Below, in pieces: positions 1-11,764 of a stretch of 64,000 nucleotides of DNA. Where the stretch lies: contig NC_073746.1 in assembly GCF_029784135.1 (NCBI RefSeq), positions 32,518,387 to 32,582,386 on the forward strand. The letters run 5' to 3'. This stretch comes from Toxorhynchites rutilus septentrionalis (lineage: Eukaryota > Arthropoda > Insecta > Diptera > Culicidae). Below the pieces are notes generated by a model. It was not told the DNA's origin and did not search any database. It worked only from the letters and a program-made list of their open reading frames with translations. The translations under genes were made by a program, and so were the position numbers. How positions within the stretch are numbered: position 1 is the first letter of the stretch; every line of letters begins with the position of its first letter.

Positions 1-514
1 GTCTAGGATCATAGAGGGCGGTTCTCATCATATCTCGCTCCACTTCGGTATCCTTTATCTGATACGCACCATCCAACGACTGTTTATCATCCTTCTGTCA
101 TCATCACCCGTTAAACACTGGTGGAATGAACAAACAATACCCAACAACCAAACAAAACGGTTCTTTTCAGGTCCACCTAATCATTATCAAAGAGTTTAAC
201 GATGTAATTATCCAAAATCAACAGATAACCTAACGGAACCCTACGTCAATTTTGCGGTCGTGTCTTTTCAACTTCATATTATAATCATGTGTAATATTAT
301 CACGCATTTACTCAACAGCATCATAAGCCATGTGGATAGCGTGGTCGTGTAGAACAGCCTTACGTTCTAGCCGGCATTGGTCATTGGCGATCCCCGTTGT
401 AGTCATTTGTTTTTTTTGGGTGCAATCCCAAAAAAGATGTAAAAAAGAAAGAAAGAGATGTCTGCTTCATACAAACATTTTAAAGCGTTGGGGGATAGAC
501 GACATTATTTGTAT
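1..514. other. Unassigned AT-rich DNA
   Basis: No gene or complete element is recognisable here. A short stretch near 222-262 (CTACGTCA followed by TGCGGTCGTGTCT) recurs at about 4990-5032 and, more weakly, at 33345-33375, so at least part of this stretch is dispersed repeat. Confidence 0.4.
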
Positions 515-735
515 TTATTAACTAGCGTCATTTATTAACACTTAGTTGAGATTTCTTAAGCCAAATAACACGCCTTGAATGTATTCTGAGGGGCAAGCTC
601 TTGAATACGCGTGACCACAGTGCAAGTCGAAGAAAATTTCTTTGACGAAAAATCCCCCGGCCAGAACGGGAAACGAACCCGAACACCCAGCATGATAATG
701 TGAGACGCTAACCACTCGACCACGGGTGCACTTAA
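515..735 (-). mobile_element. tRNA-derived SINE, 3' truncated
   Basis: On the minus strand this reads as a tRNA-like head followed by a non-tRNA body. The A box TGGTCGAGTGGTTAGCG lies at 706-722 and a B-box-like GGGTTCGTTTCCC at 668-680, which are the internal RNA polymerase III promoter elements of a tRNA. The body (about 515-660) resembles a SINE body I recall as common in mosquito genomes, and it ends without a clear tail. The lack of a proper acceptor stem and the long 3' extension argue against a functional tRNA gene. Family-level naming would need a repeat library. Confidence 0.75.
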
Positions 736-1320
736 TGTGATATTTGTAGTAAATACATTAGTATTTTTTATGTTAATAAAATGGATTTTTCTCTACAACG
801 AATATTTTCGATGGTACAGATTTATGGAAGAAAAAGTACAGATGAGTAAGATTTTTAACCCCTCTGGTATAAATTGAAATGTGGCATACTGCTCCTATCT
901 ATAAGGATTAATATTTTATTATATGCACGAAATTGAAATCGTTTTACGTGTTATGTTGGTAGAGTAAGGACTTCTGTTGTCTAATAAGAACCAATAAAAA
1001 AGTGGCACACGAAATTAATTATCCAGTTCAAGTTTTTTGACGTAGGATTATGTCTTTCGGGAACATAATGGGTACAAACTGAAAACTGAAAATCGGGCAC
1101 ATCGTGAAAATTGTCCAATTTCAAACGCTTATTGCTCAGTAATTTCATGATGGATTGATGAAATTCTTGCGTCAATCAATTTCGGCACTCCATAACAATT
1201 TTTTATATTGAAGAAAATAATATACGTCATGAAACTAACTAACAATTGAAAATTCTCAACCCCTATCCTAACGGGAATACCCACTTCTTATTGGTCGAAA
1301 TTGACGACACATGTGACGGG
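736..1320. other. Unassigned AT-rich DNA
   Basis: No coding, RNA or repeat signature can be supported. The only ORF is a short antisense frame without recognisable motifs. Confidence 0.4.
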
Positions 1321-1321
1321 T

Positions 1322-1470
1322 CCCTAACAGACACATCAAAATGAAGCTGCCTGGGGGAAATCGGCATTGCAAATACATGAAAGAAGGGGGAGCTTTTGTT
1401 CCTACCGAAATGTATTCCCTAACAGAGACATCAAAATGAAGCTGCCTGGGGGAAAATCGGCATTGCAAAT
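1322..1470. repeat. Short direct duplication, two units of about 53 bp
   Basis: A ~53 bp unit beginning CCCTAACAG and ending GGCATTGCAAAT is present at 1322-1374 and again at 1417-1470, 95 bp apart. Just downstream, GAGCTGTTCCG at 1493-1503 and its reverse complement near 1532-1542 form a small inverted repeat. Function unknown; probably part of a dispersed repeat. Confidence 0.7.
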
Positions 1471-1800
1471 TAGAGATGTGCCTTCCGCTCATGAGCTGTT
1501 CCGAAGAATCGACTCTCTGAGTGAGTTGACACGGAACAGCTCGCAAGAAAAAAAAAACAGCTCTTCAGCTCACTTTGAAAATGATGCAGGAGGGAAAAGA
1601 TCTGTAGAATTTCAGAGAGTGTGTGAGCTGTAAGATTCAAATGAACTGACCGCCTCTCGGTTTTCGTGTTATGACATCAGTTCAGTTTCATTTGTTTCTT
1701 GTCTTTTCAACTGTTATATTCGCGTTGCCGGCGTTGAGCTTTGTTTACCAGTTTAGGGGGGCGTCAAAAATAATAGTTGACTTTCAGGCAGAATGAACAG

Positions 1801-2214
1801 GTTTTAAAAATTAAAATTATGAATAACAATTAACTTCTGTGTATCAAATTAGTATTCTATTTCAATGAAAAATACTTTGTTTGCAGGCGGTGAAAAAAAT
1901 TCAAAAGAAATTTGTTTTTGAAGACAACTTTATATTATAAAGAAAAGTCTCAGTAAAAATGTCAGAAATGTATAGACAAATGGTTAAATGAGAGTCAGGA
2001 ATAGAAATTTCAAGTAATTTTATTACATAGTGTGAGAAACATTATTTAAATTTTAACATTTCAAAACTGGCTTCGGTTTTCTAATCTGATAAAGATGATG
2101 AAGTACACTATCGAGTTTGGGACCCAAATTAAAAGCCGCCACCAGATGTCGACACTGACAACTGAGATAAAGAGCTGCTCATAAAGAATTTTCATAAATA
2201 GAAACCAAGGTGTG
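1801..2214 (+). repeat. ~415 bp direct repeat, copy 1
   Basis: This segment is closely repeated in the same orientation at 4290-4705. The shared part starts GTTTTAAAAATT and ends ACCAAGGTGTG. The ends are not TG...CA and no primer-binding site or polypurine tract borders it, so I do not call it an LTR. Its right edge abuts the middle of a family-A repeat (2205 onward). Confidence 0.75.
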
Positions 2215-2475
2215 ATAGAATAAAGGCAGCCCTAAATCGGACAATTCCGTCCTCGAGGTCTGCTCTTATCAACACATCCGGCGACCTTTTTTTTGGTATA
2301 GATAGAAGAAGATATAGGAGTGCGTTTCATCACATTAAAATCCATTTCCAGTTTCGAACAAAGATCAATTTCGCTAGCGCAAACATCAAATGACCTTACA
2401 GTACTTGTCACTATGTAATTGTAGAACATATGGGAATGATAAAACATGAGTATTCTTGATTCCAATGAAAGTTTG
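2205..2475 (+). repeat. Family-A dispersed repeat, internal fragment
   Basis: This fragment matches the 3' half of the dispersed repeat that elsewhere begins AGCTGACCCGGCAAA (see 7330, 17409, 25948). The closest match is 7685-7885. It passes directly into the arm of the long-inverted-repeat transposon at about 2445, with the same junction as copy 7330-7890. The composite therefore duplicated as one unit or is one element. Confidence 0.65.
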
Positions 2476-2477
2476 TA

Positions 2478-2915
2478 CAGGTAAACTTCGATATAACGTA
2501 CCCTCAATATAACGTCACTCGATATAACGTACATTTTACCTCGATAAAACGTACACATTTCCAAAGTGTATAGGAAATTTTATTTCAATATTTTTTTTCA
2601 GATATAACAATTAATTATCTGTATTGTGATGCTAAACCAAGTTTTGTACATTCAATCAATCCCGAAATACAGCTGGTTTTGTGATTCCGGATTCTAAATG
2701 AATCAAACTTCAATCAACAGTACGAAGGGAAACATCATGAGAAAGGCTGGCTTCGTCTTCTGATTGAAGTTATTCATTATCTTCACTAAAACAGCAACAC
2801 AGTAATGTATGAGAGACTACGTTTGTGAGTACTCTATTATGCTTCGATATAACGTACAATTCGATACAACGTACAATTTTGAAAGTGAAATGTACGTTAT
2901 ATCGAAGTTTACCTG
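2478..2915. mobile_element. pogo-like MITE with TA target duplication
   Basis: A 438 bp insertion bounded by inverted repeats starting CAGGTAAACTTCGATATAAC, flanked by TA at 2476-2477 and 2916-2917. The uninterrupted sequence GTTTGTATTC at about 7920-7930 is the empty site, so the insertion boundaries and TA duplication can be read directly. The interior has no coding capacity. TA duplication and CAG...CTG termini fit the Tc1/mariner-pogo group. A second copy in inverse orientation lies at 28069-28505. Confidence 0.88.
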
Positions 2916-3878
2916 TATTCCGTTTGGGTTGAAGGAAATATGAGTTTTCCACAGTAACTTTTGAAAAGGGCGTATCGGTTTTAGTAGGAGAAATCTTTGA
3001 TATTTTATATCTCAAAAACTATGAGTCGTACCTAAATAGTGTCTTAGAAAGAGTTATAGAGTATATATGTCTAAACATGAAAAAATTATACACTGAAAAA
3101 AAATTAGTACTCTTTTTTTTATTTACAAAAAAAAACATGAATTTGAAATATCCAAAATACATATTTTTCAATTTCTTTTTTAGTTTTTTCATATAAAATA
3201 GAAGTCATGTAGAAAATTTAAAAAATGGGTCCAAGATGGTAAAACTATTTTTGACGAACCTTGTGGAGCATCTTTTTTTTATGAATTTTCGAAACTTCGA
3301 ATGTTTGTATGTTAACAATCATTTTTAGCCACAAATTATGATTCATGATGTGATTTAAAACAAAAAAGCTCATTATAAATCTCCTTCTAAATGTAGCCAT
3401 TCTCGAGATATTTCAAAACATATTTCTAATTTATTGTCTTTTTTATAGTAAATATTCCCTTCAAATATGTTTGACGTGTTATACCGTCATGTTCATGAAA
3501 TTTTATGAATTTGCTTATAATTTCCAACAACTTTTCCAAAAACATAATCATGGTAAAAATATATGTTTAGAAGTTACGTTGAAAATCATTTGAACACATG
3601 TGGGTTAATATAAAACGTAGCAATATTAAAAAATGTTTTTTTTTTATCTTAATACAAACTTTTAACATACATGTTATACATGTTGCGCCAACAGAACACA
3701 ACATTTATAAAAGGAAAAATATAATTCTCTACAATTTGGTCAAATAATTCCTATGTTTATCGGAGTTTAAGAGATATTAATAATAATACTAGAATTTTTA
3801 GCATTTATTTTTTTATCAACATTTATTTTTATCAACTATCAATTTTGTTGTATATAATTTAATTTTTTCATTATTTTC
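2916..3878. repeat. Arm of long-inverted-repeat DNA transposon, copy A
   Basis: This AT-rich non-coding stretch is a direct copy of 7920-8845 and is inverted relative to about 10790-11560. It is the outer non-coding arm of the transposon whose decayed transposase tail follows at 3879. Copy A has only the left arm. Confidence 0.75.
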
Positions 3879-4281
3879 TTATATTTTTATACACATTATG
3901 ATGTTGTTAGAGTACAACTTTGCTGCTACTTCATTCTCGGATACAGGTACAAAAGAATGATACTTTTGGGTACCTGGAATTTGTTTGGTGTTATCATACA
4001 TGCTACTCAACTCTTCCACACCCTGATCATATTCTTCTTGTGACATATATGAAAATGACAATTTTGTAAGATAGTCTTCTTTTCGCTTGCTAGCCCAGTC
4101 AAATAACGTTTTTGCACTCGTAATCGCATGTTCATGCTGCCTAGCCAAACTAGCTCTTGTTGCCATCCGTTTTAATGTACCACCAATTGCATCACAAGGT
4201 CCTTTGCCGTGTGATGTTGCAAAAAATGCCATTCAGCGTGAATGTCGTATTTCGATTTAAGCTGACATAAACTCGCAAAAT
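3879..4281 (-). pseudogene. Truncated DDE-type transposase fragment (copy A)
   Basis: The minus-strand frame encodes the C-terminal ~117 residues of the same protein as 8845-10463, including the motifs FFATSHGKGPCDAIGG and SFSYMSQEEYDQGVEEL, and the same C-terminus NNIIMCIKI. Homology to the other copy breaks at about 4281, where the second ~415 bp direct repeat begins, so the catalytic N-terminal two thirds are missing. A non-functional relic. Confidence 0.8.
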
Positions 4282-4289
4282 TTTTAAAC

Positions 4290-4705
4290 GTTTTAAAAAT
4301 TAAAATTATGAATAACAATTAACTTCTGTGTATCAAATTAGTATTCTATTTCAATGAAAAATACTTTCTTTGCAAGCGGTGAAAAAAATTCAAAAGAAAT
4401 TTGTTTTTGAAGACAACTTTATATTATAAAGAAAAGTCGCAGTAAAAATGTCAGAAATGTATAGACAAATGGTTAAATAAGAGTCAGGAATAGTAATTTC
4501 AATTAATTTAATTACATAGTGTGAAAAAAATTATTTACATTTTAACATTTCAAAACTGGCTTCGGTCTTCTAATCATATAAAGATGATGAAGATTACACT
4601 ATCGAGTTTGGGACCCAAAATGAAAGCTGCCACCAGATGTCGACACTGACAACTGAGCTAAAGTGCTGTTCATAAAGAATTTTCATAAATAAAAACCAAG
4701 GTGTG
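4290..4705 (+). repeat. ~415 bp direct repeat, copy 2
   Basis: Second copy of the repeat at 1801-2214, same orientation. It interrupts the transposase relic that ends at 4281. Downstream sequence (4706 onward) has no counterpart next to copy 1. Confidence 0.75.
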
Positions 4706-6951
4706 TTCCCGCTCGACAACGGGTCGTTTGGTTTGGGCTGTCTGTTTTGCTGTGTTCATTTTCACCCAAGGAAACGTTATACGGCGAGAAAAATTGAAAA
4801 AGTGAAGAAATATTAGAAAAAGTTATTTTCCATATGCTCTAAATATAGTATTAAGTGTTGTTAGTCCAACCAAAAATCGCATTGGGTTGAATAAACACAA
4901 AGTAAAAATTATAAAAAAAAATTACCTTTTCCATTTCAAATATGTTTTCTCTATATTAAAGTAACATGTTTTTACTGATGAGAAAAATTGATAGCCTAAC
5001 GGAATCCTACGTCAACTATGCGGTCGTGTCTCGGACACAACCCTCCTTTGACTTTTAGTCAATGTTGAATATTCAAACAGTTCCAAACTATCACACTCAC
5101 CGTCCTAACTACGAACCACATTACCAAGCAAAGTTTCTGCTGTCGAAATATGGCTACCCAAATCATCAAAACAAAAACCAAAAAAGCAAAAGGTGTGTAT
5201 ATCCTTGTCGACTATGCACAAACCACTCGAAGTCTGGTGATACCTAGCATCCAGTTAGGGAAAGCATCACACTCCCTAATAACAGCCTGTCTAGTCCGGC
5301 CGAGGTAGTTGAAATTAAGTTTCTATGATAAATGATTGGCTGTCCGTGTTTTGGAAGTGAAACATGAAATTAAATTATGGTTCTAATAGCGGAGCCGGTT
5401 TCTCGTTCTTTCCTGCGCCGTGAATGACCCACAGCGAGACGAGAACGAGACGTGGTGGTGTGTATACAAATTGGTTTATTTCTCTATTTTTCCGCGCCCT
5501 TTTCCAGGGATATGACTCTACGGGCATACCTTGGTTGCTTTCAATGGCGCTGTTCAGTACCAAAAAAAACCAAACCAGCTCAAACAACTAATATTTTCTT
5601 TCTCCTTTCTTTTCTGTAAACTTATTTCGTTATTAAACATAGTTGTTGTTGTTGTTGTTGTTTGAAAATATAATTACCGACTGTCTAGCGTGCCCCATCA
5701 GGAAAACTTTCATCCACGCCGGAGAAAAGTTGATAGCGAAATGGGAATACCGAGGCGCGAGAATCGATCACGAACATATTTCATTCATAAATAAACAGCT
5801 TATTTCCACCCTTTCCCATCGATTGAAACATCTTTCGAAAACTTTGCAAGCACTGTTTTCGGTGAAAACAATTTTCGAATGGCGCGGAACGTGGCTTCCA
5901 AATTCATAACCGATACCAAGTTGAAATTAAAATGTTCCGCGGAAAATTTCATCGCCAAATGAAGGAATAATCATGCTACTTCTGTTCCGGGTACTGTGCC
6001 AAAACACGATCCGAAAGCAATTTTTGCATTTCGGTTCGTAATGGAATTGCATTTCACCCGCCATGAGTCAATTGAAAACTAGCTTTGTTAAAACTGTTGA
6101 CAGTTTGACAGGCGGCTCTGGTTGGGACTATGACGGGTGGGCGGAGATTTACGTTAGGGTTTCCGTACGTGGTGGAGTAAGGTCAACGAACGGCCTGTGT
6201 CGGAAAAGTTGGCTGTTCAAATATCTTTAAAAAATCAATCAACTGTTTCGTGTCGATTCTCCGATCCTGCTAATCGAAATTGGACCTCACCCATGCGAAG
6301 TGAACCGTTTCACGGAAACCACTCAGCGCCAAATGAACTTACCCCCTAGAACTGGACGTTCAGCTTACTCGTCGGAGCACAACATTCGTGTGATTATTAC
6401 ATTTATCATTCTAGTAAACAACTAAACCACAGCCGCAGTTTCAATCCTCCCGCTCATCGTCTCTGTCCCCTGACGACTGCAGCTAATTTTTGCTGGGAGA
6501 AAAACCCTAAAGTAAACTCTATTCCGCCCCCGCATTTCGGTGAAATTTACACCACGTCGGTGGTCCAACCCATGAATTCGCTGAGATATGGCGTGAAAAG
6601 TATCCCTGAACGAGGACCGACATTCAAGGGGGAAGCGAGAAATACACGAACCACAGCATTATTATTCTAATCCAACCGAGCCAAGGTGGAAATTACGTAA
6701 AAATGAACATGTTTTCAATTAGCGACGCTCCCTTGTCGCTTCGTTGCATTGATTCTATTATGGCTATCTGTCTTCCCCGCCGGGATCGAGAAAAGAGGAG
6801 TTTTTTTTTGCGGAGACAGTATAATTTTAATGTGAGTTCGAAGCAGAGGGATGTTCGATTTTTGCAGAACCGTTTCTGTTAAGCTAGCTGTATAGGATGC
6901 GAGCATTGTCACACGTCCTAGTATAATAAAATTTCAATGTAACTCGATATA
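4706..6951. other. No gene; partly unique DNA
   Basis: No supportable gene. The part from about 5600 to 6700 is GC-richer and free of recognisable repeats, so it could hold regulatory DNA. The short ORF at 5062-5247 has no recognisable domain. The motif near 4990-5032 recurs at 222-262. Confidence 0.35.
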
Positions 6952-7162
6952 CAGGGTCTTTCAGATTAAACGCTGACGCAAAAAAAATCTAATAGCTCCT
7001 TATAAAAATTTAAAACGCGCTATCGAACAAAAGGGTGGTCACATCGAAAATGTCCTAAAATGAGCTTTATTTTGGTTTTTTTAAAATAGAAATCGGTCCA
7101 CTACAAAGGTTCTACAAAGTTATTGAAATTTGTTGCGTGAGAGTTTAATCTGAAAGACCCTG
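6952..7162. mobile_element. 211 bp MITE with TA target duplication
   Basis: Inverted termini beginning CAGGGTCTTTCAGATTAAAC run for about 30 bp with two or three mismatches. TA dinucleotides flank both sides (6950-6951, 7163-7164). There is no coding capacity. Size, CAG/CTG ends and TA duplication fit a Tc1/mariner-group MITE. Confidence 0.85.
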
Positions 7163-7329
7163 TATTAATACTTTATTCATTTTGGATCCATCTGAAGTAT
7201 TTTCTTCTCCTTTCCGGTGCTTATATAAATAAATCAAATAGGTTTTCCTAAACATTAGGATGCGTAGCCACAGTACATCTTCTCCTTAGAATTTACGATG
7301 CAAAGAGGTAGCTTTAATTATATTATTCA

Positions 7330-7888
7330 CTAACTGACCCGGCATATTGGACTCCCGGCCCCGTCAGGCTAACGCCACATGTGCCTTAATATATATTTTG
7401 GAAAAAAAACTGACCCAGCAAACTTCGTCCCGCTCAAAATTTGTTTTTTGTTATCAATACCTTCAAACATTTACGTTTTCTTACCAATCGCAGAACTGTT
7501 CATTGATTGATCTTCTATTCGTCTCCGTTGAATTTACTTTTTCCTATAAAATTCCTAGTATTTCTAACAAAACTCATCATTATAATATCAGATTATTTTC
7601 AGACACAATTCTCGTCCAAGATTTTTCAACTACCGGCAAATAACATGTCTCTCCGTTACATGGAATAAATGTTTTATACAGAAAATATGATAGAATAAAG
7701 GCAGCCCTCGAGGTCTGCTCTTATCAACACATCCGGCGACCTTTATTTTGGTATAGATAGAAGAAGATATAAGAGTGATGAAATGCACATTAAAATCCAT
7801 TTCCAGTTTCGAACAAAGATCAATTTGGCAGCATCAAATGACCTTACAGTACTTGTCACTATGTAATTGTAGAACATATGGGAATGAC
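7330..7888 (+). repeat. Family-A dispersed repeat
   Basis: Starts with variants of AGCTGACCCGGCAAACTTCG (twice, near 7333 and 7406) and continues with a conserved ~480 bp body shared with copies at 17409, 25948, 37465 and 45618. All copies in this window have the same orientation. Its 3' end runs into the transposon arm at about 7890. The family is widespread in my experience of insect genomes, but I cannot assign its class from this window. Confidence 0.7.
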
Positions 7889-8844
7889 AAAACATGAGTA
7901 TTTTTGTTTCGAATGAAAGTTTGTATTCTGTTTGGGTTGAAGGAAATATGAGTTTTCCACAGTTTTCCACAGTAACTTTTGAAAAGGGCGCAGGAGAAAT
8001 ATTTGATAATTTATATCTCAAAAACTATGAGTCGTACCTAAATAGTGTCTTAGAAAGAGTAATAGAGTATTTATGTCTAAACATGAAAAAAATTATACAC
8101 TGAGAAAAAAATACATTACAAAAAAAAACTTTAATTTGCAATATCCAAAATACATATTTTTTAAACTCTTTTTAGTTTTTTCAGATTAAATAGAAGTCAT
8201 GTAGAAAATTTAAAAAATGGGTCCAAGATGGTAAAACTATTTTTGACGAACTTTGCGGAACATTGATTTTTTATGAATTTACGAAACTTCGAATTTTCGT
8301 ATGTTAACAATCAGTTTTAGCCACAAATTATGATTCATGATGTGATTTAAAACAAAAAAGCTCATTATAAATCTCCTTCTAATTGCAGCCATTCTCGAGA
8401 TATTTCAAAAAATATTTCTAATTTATTGTCTTTTTTATAGTAAATATTCCCTTTAAATATGTTTGACGTGTTATACCGTCATGTTCATGAAATTTTATGA
8501 ATTTGCTTATAATTTCCAACAACTTTTCCAAATACATCATCATGGTAAAAATATATGTTTGGGAGTTACGTTGGAAATCATTTGAACACATGTGGGTTAA
8601 TATAAAACGTAGCAATATTAAAAAAAAATTTATCTTAATACAAACTTTTAACATGTTATACATGTGGCGCCAACAGAACACAACATTTATAAAAGGAAAA
8701 AAATATAATTCTCTACAATTTGGTCAAATAATTCCTATGTTTATCGGAGTTTAAGAGATATTAATAATAATACTAGAATTTTTAGCATTTATTTTTATCA
8801 ACTATCAATTTTGTTGTATATAATTTAATTTTTTCATTATTTTC

Positions 8845-10463
8845 TTATATTTTTATACACATTATGATGTTGTTAGAGTACAACTTTGCTGCTACTTCAT
8901 TCTCGGATACAGGTACAAAAGAATGATACTTATGGGTACCTGGAATTTGTTTGGTGTTATCATACATGCTACTCAACTCTTCCACACCCTGATCATATTC
9001 TTCTTGTGACATATATGAAAATGACAATTTTGTAAGATAGTCTTCTTTTCGCTTGCTAGCCCAGTCAAATAACGTTTTTGCACTCGTAATCGGATGTTCA
9101 TGCTGCCTAGCCAAACTAGCTCTTGTTGCCATCCGTTTTAATGTACCACCAATTGCATCACAAGGTCCTTTGCCGTGTGATGTTGCAAAAAAACAAAGCC
9201 ATTCAGCGTCAATGTCGTATTCCGATTCAAACTGACTTAAACTCGCAAAATTTTTTCTATTTTTATACTGGGATGCAGCACCACCCGACATGAATTTTAT
9301 TCTTTTTACCTGCATTTGTTGTTTCAAAAATGTTACCAATTTAGAAATAAATACTTGCACAGCTATTGTGTCATGACTTAAAACTTCAGATATAACTACA
9401 AAGTCTAAATTTGCCAGAGAACCTTTTTCATCTCTATAATAAACAACGAATGGATGGATTGTTGCTTGATCATTGTTCCAGTGATGACTTTGAACTTCAT
9501 CTTGAAGCACAAATGAATAATTTTCGGAAAAATCGCAAATCACAACAACCTCATTTTCTTGCAAATTAGCTTTTATATTGTTAAGAAATGTGGACTGTTG
9601 TGTTTTAATGTAATCATGAGTACGTCATTTTTCTATTTTTTCGCAAAAATACGATACAAATTCTTCCAACGGTTTTACAGAAGTTTCTATGTCGCATCGA
9701 TCAGTAGAAATCCATTGTGCATAAGTGATTTCAATTAAATTGCATTCCAGAAGCTCATCTAGAAACCAGTTTCCAAACTCGTCCATTGTTGGGCATTTTT
9801 TACATTCACGAAGGTAACAGTATTTTGATATATTTGATATATTACATAGTATTTTTTCCATATATTCTTTGCATTCAATGTTAAAGGAATATTTTTTGAG
9901 ACTATGAAGCATAAGTCAGCTCTTTGAGCTGATTGTTAATCTCATCAAACTCTTTTGCCTTTTGTTTAAAGTTCGACTCTTCGTCTTCTTCATGTGAAAA
10001 GGAAAATAGATTTCTTTTAAGACCTTTAGATATTTCTTTGAATTTTTGTTCGGGGTAACTAGCCTGTCCAAGTCTTTTCGTCATTATTGGTGAAACGTTA
10101 ATACCGGCGATTCCCTTGTTGAATAGCTCAATGTTGTACGCTCGGGAATACTCTGGTATATTGCTGTTTTGGGAATCTTGCGTAAATGCTGAAACAACTG
10201 AAACTATTGATGGTACTTCTTCTAAAGTATTTCCTTCTGCTGTACTGATCTGCTCCTCAGTATTACACTGCTTTGGTTTGGAAGATTATACAGATAAACG
10301 GCATGATCCGCAGATTTTTAAAAGATGTATCTAAAAGGATATTGCATCCCATTGCCTTAAGTTTCTCAATCATTGACACGGTTAAGAAACCTTTTTCAGA
10401 TGAACCTTTTCTACCGTTTTTCGGAAACGGTCTACAACACGATAAAAACATTTGGTAGTCCAT
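8845..10463 (-). pseudogene. Decayed DDE-type transposase (Sola-like?)
   Basis: Minus-strand gene read in pieces. The ATG at 10461-10463 starts MDYQMFLSCC. A frameshift lies near 10260-10290, after which the frame runs through MTKRLGQ (10084) to 9902. A second frameshift or deletion near 9905 joins to 9912-9628, an in-frame TGA sits at 9625-9627, and the same frame then continues to the stop at 8845. Catalytic-type blocks are visible: CDFSENYSF with an Asp at 9532-9534, GGAASQYKN at about 9270-9290, and FFATSHGKGPCDAIGG with an Asp at 9157-9159. From memory the middle block normally reads SDGAxxQYKN; here a Gly replaces the Asp, so the protein would be dead even without the stops. The family is common in arthropod and cnidarian genomes; Sola is my best guess. 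Confidence 0.75.
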
Positions 10464-10534
10464 TGTGGTATACTGTTATTCACTCTATAAGGAAGATTGT
10501 TCGACTGATGAACGATGTTTTAATATGAGTAACT

Positions 10535-10650
10535 TTATATACATTACAGAGGTACCTCAAAGGTACCTGACTTTATATACCTGTACAGAGGCAGCTTAAA
10601 GATACCTGACTTTATATACCTATACAGAGGTAGCTTAGAGATACCTGACT
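10535..10650. repeat. Three tandem ~39 bp units
   Basis: Units beginning TTTATATAC and ending GATACCTGAC repeat three times just upstream of the transposase ATG at 10463. The position suggests a promoter-proximal or subterminal repeat of the transposon, but no role can be shown. Confidence 0.7.
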
Positions 10651-11764
10651 TCAGGTATAATCTAGGCATAACGTAAACAAGTTAATTATATTTGTACCCA
10701 TAACGTCCGGTTGAATCAACAAGGTGTATTTGTTGTTGGGATTTCAATTCTACTGTTCGTGTTTTGATTGTGTAACACGAATAATACGTTAAAAGTTTGT
10801 ATTAAGATAAAAAAAGATTTATTAATATCCCTACGTTTTGTGTTAACCCACATGTCTTCAAATGTTTTTCAACGTAACTCCTAAACATATATTTTTACCA
10901 TAATGATATTATTTTTTTGGTAAAGTAATGTATTTGGTAAAGTTGTTGGAAATTATAAGCAAATTCATAAAATTTCATGAACATGAGGGTATAACACGAC
11001 AAACATATTAAAAGGGAATATTTACTATAAAAAAGACAACAAATTAAAAATATCTTATAAAATATCTCGAGAATGGCTACATTTAGAAGGAATTTTGTAA
11101 TAAGCTTTTTTGTTTTAAATCACATCAGGAATCATAATTTGTTTTAGCCACAATGATTGCTAACATACAAAAATTCGAACTTTCGAAAATTCATATAAAT
11201 TCGATGTTCCACAAAGTTTGTCAAAAATAGTTTTACCATCTTGGACCCATTTTTAAAATTTTCTACATAACTTCTATTTTATATGAAATAAAAAATTAAA
11301 AAATATATATTTTGGATATTGCAAATTAAAGTTTTTTTTTGTAAATAAAACTAATTTTTTTTCTCAGTGTATATATTTTCTCAGTGTGTATATTTTTCAT
11401 GTTAAGACATCAATACGCTACAACTCTTTCTAAGACACTATTTCGGTACGACTCATAGTCTTTTAGAAATAAATTATCGAAGATTTCTCCAACTGAAATA
11501 GAAACGCCCTTTTCAAAAGTTACGCTTGAGTCAAAAAAAAATCCCAATTGCTGTGGAAAACTCATATTTCCTCCTACCCAAACGGAATACAAACTTTCAT
11601 TCGAATCAAAAATACATGTTTTTAAAATCTGCATTTTTTGGACGATTTTATTTGGAATTGCACTATACTCCAAATAAATGAATAATATTGCATATCAGGA
11701 TAGTTTTTGTGTTATGTAATTCCGCAAATGTTTTCCATGGGGTTTTGATAAGTGTATCAAACAA

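Larger units (their letters stand above)
7890..11620 (-). mobile_element. Long-inverted-repeat DNA transposon, ~3.7 kb, inactive
   Basis: The left arm (about 7890-8660) and right arm (about 10790-11620) are inverted copies of each other over ~750 bp, with small indels. Between them lies a minus-strand decayed transposase gene (8845-10463). Both arms are non-coding and AT-rich. The exact outer ends and target duplication could not be fixed: the arms lose similarity near AACATG at 7888 and its complement near 11620. Arms this long are unusual for common superfamilies and suggest a foldback-style or Sola-like element; this is inference. Confidence 0.75.

Noticed and set aside
655..735. Functional tRNA gene on the minus strand
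   Set aside because: A and B boxes are present, but the cloverleaf ends do not pair well and the sequence continues into a SINE body.
1801..4705. LTR retrotransposon bounded by the ~415 bp direct repeats
   Set aside because: No TG...CA ends, primer-binding site, polypurine tract or pol fragments; the interior is DNA-transposon arm plus family-A repeat.
5062..5247. Small Cys-containing protein
   Set aside because: No signal peptide, family motif or conservation evidence.
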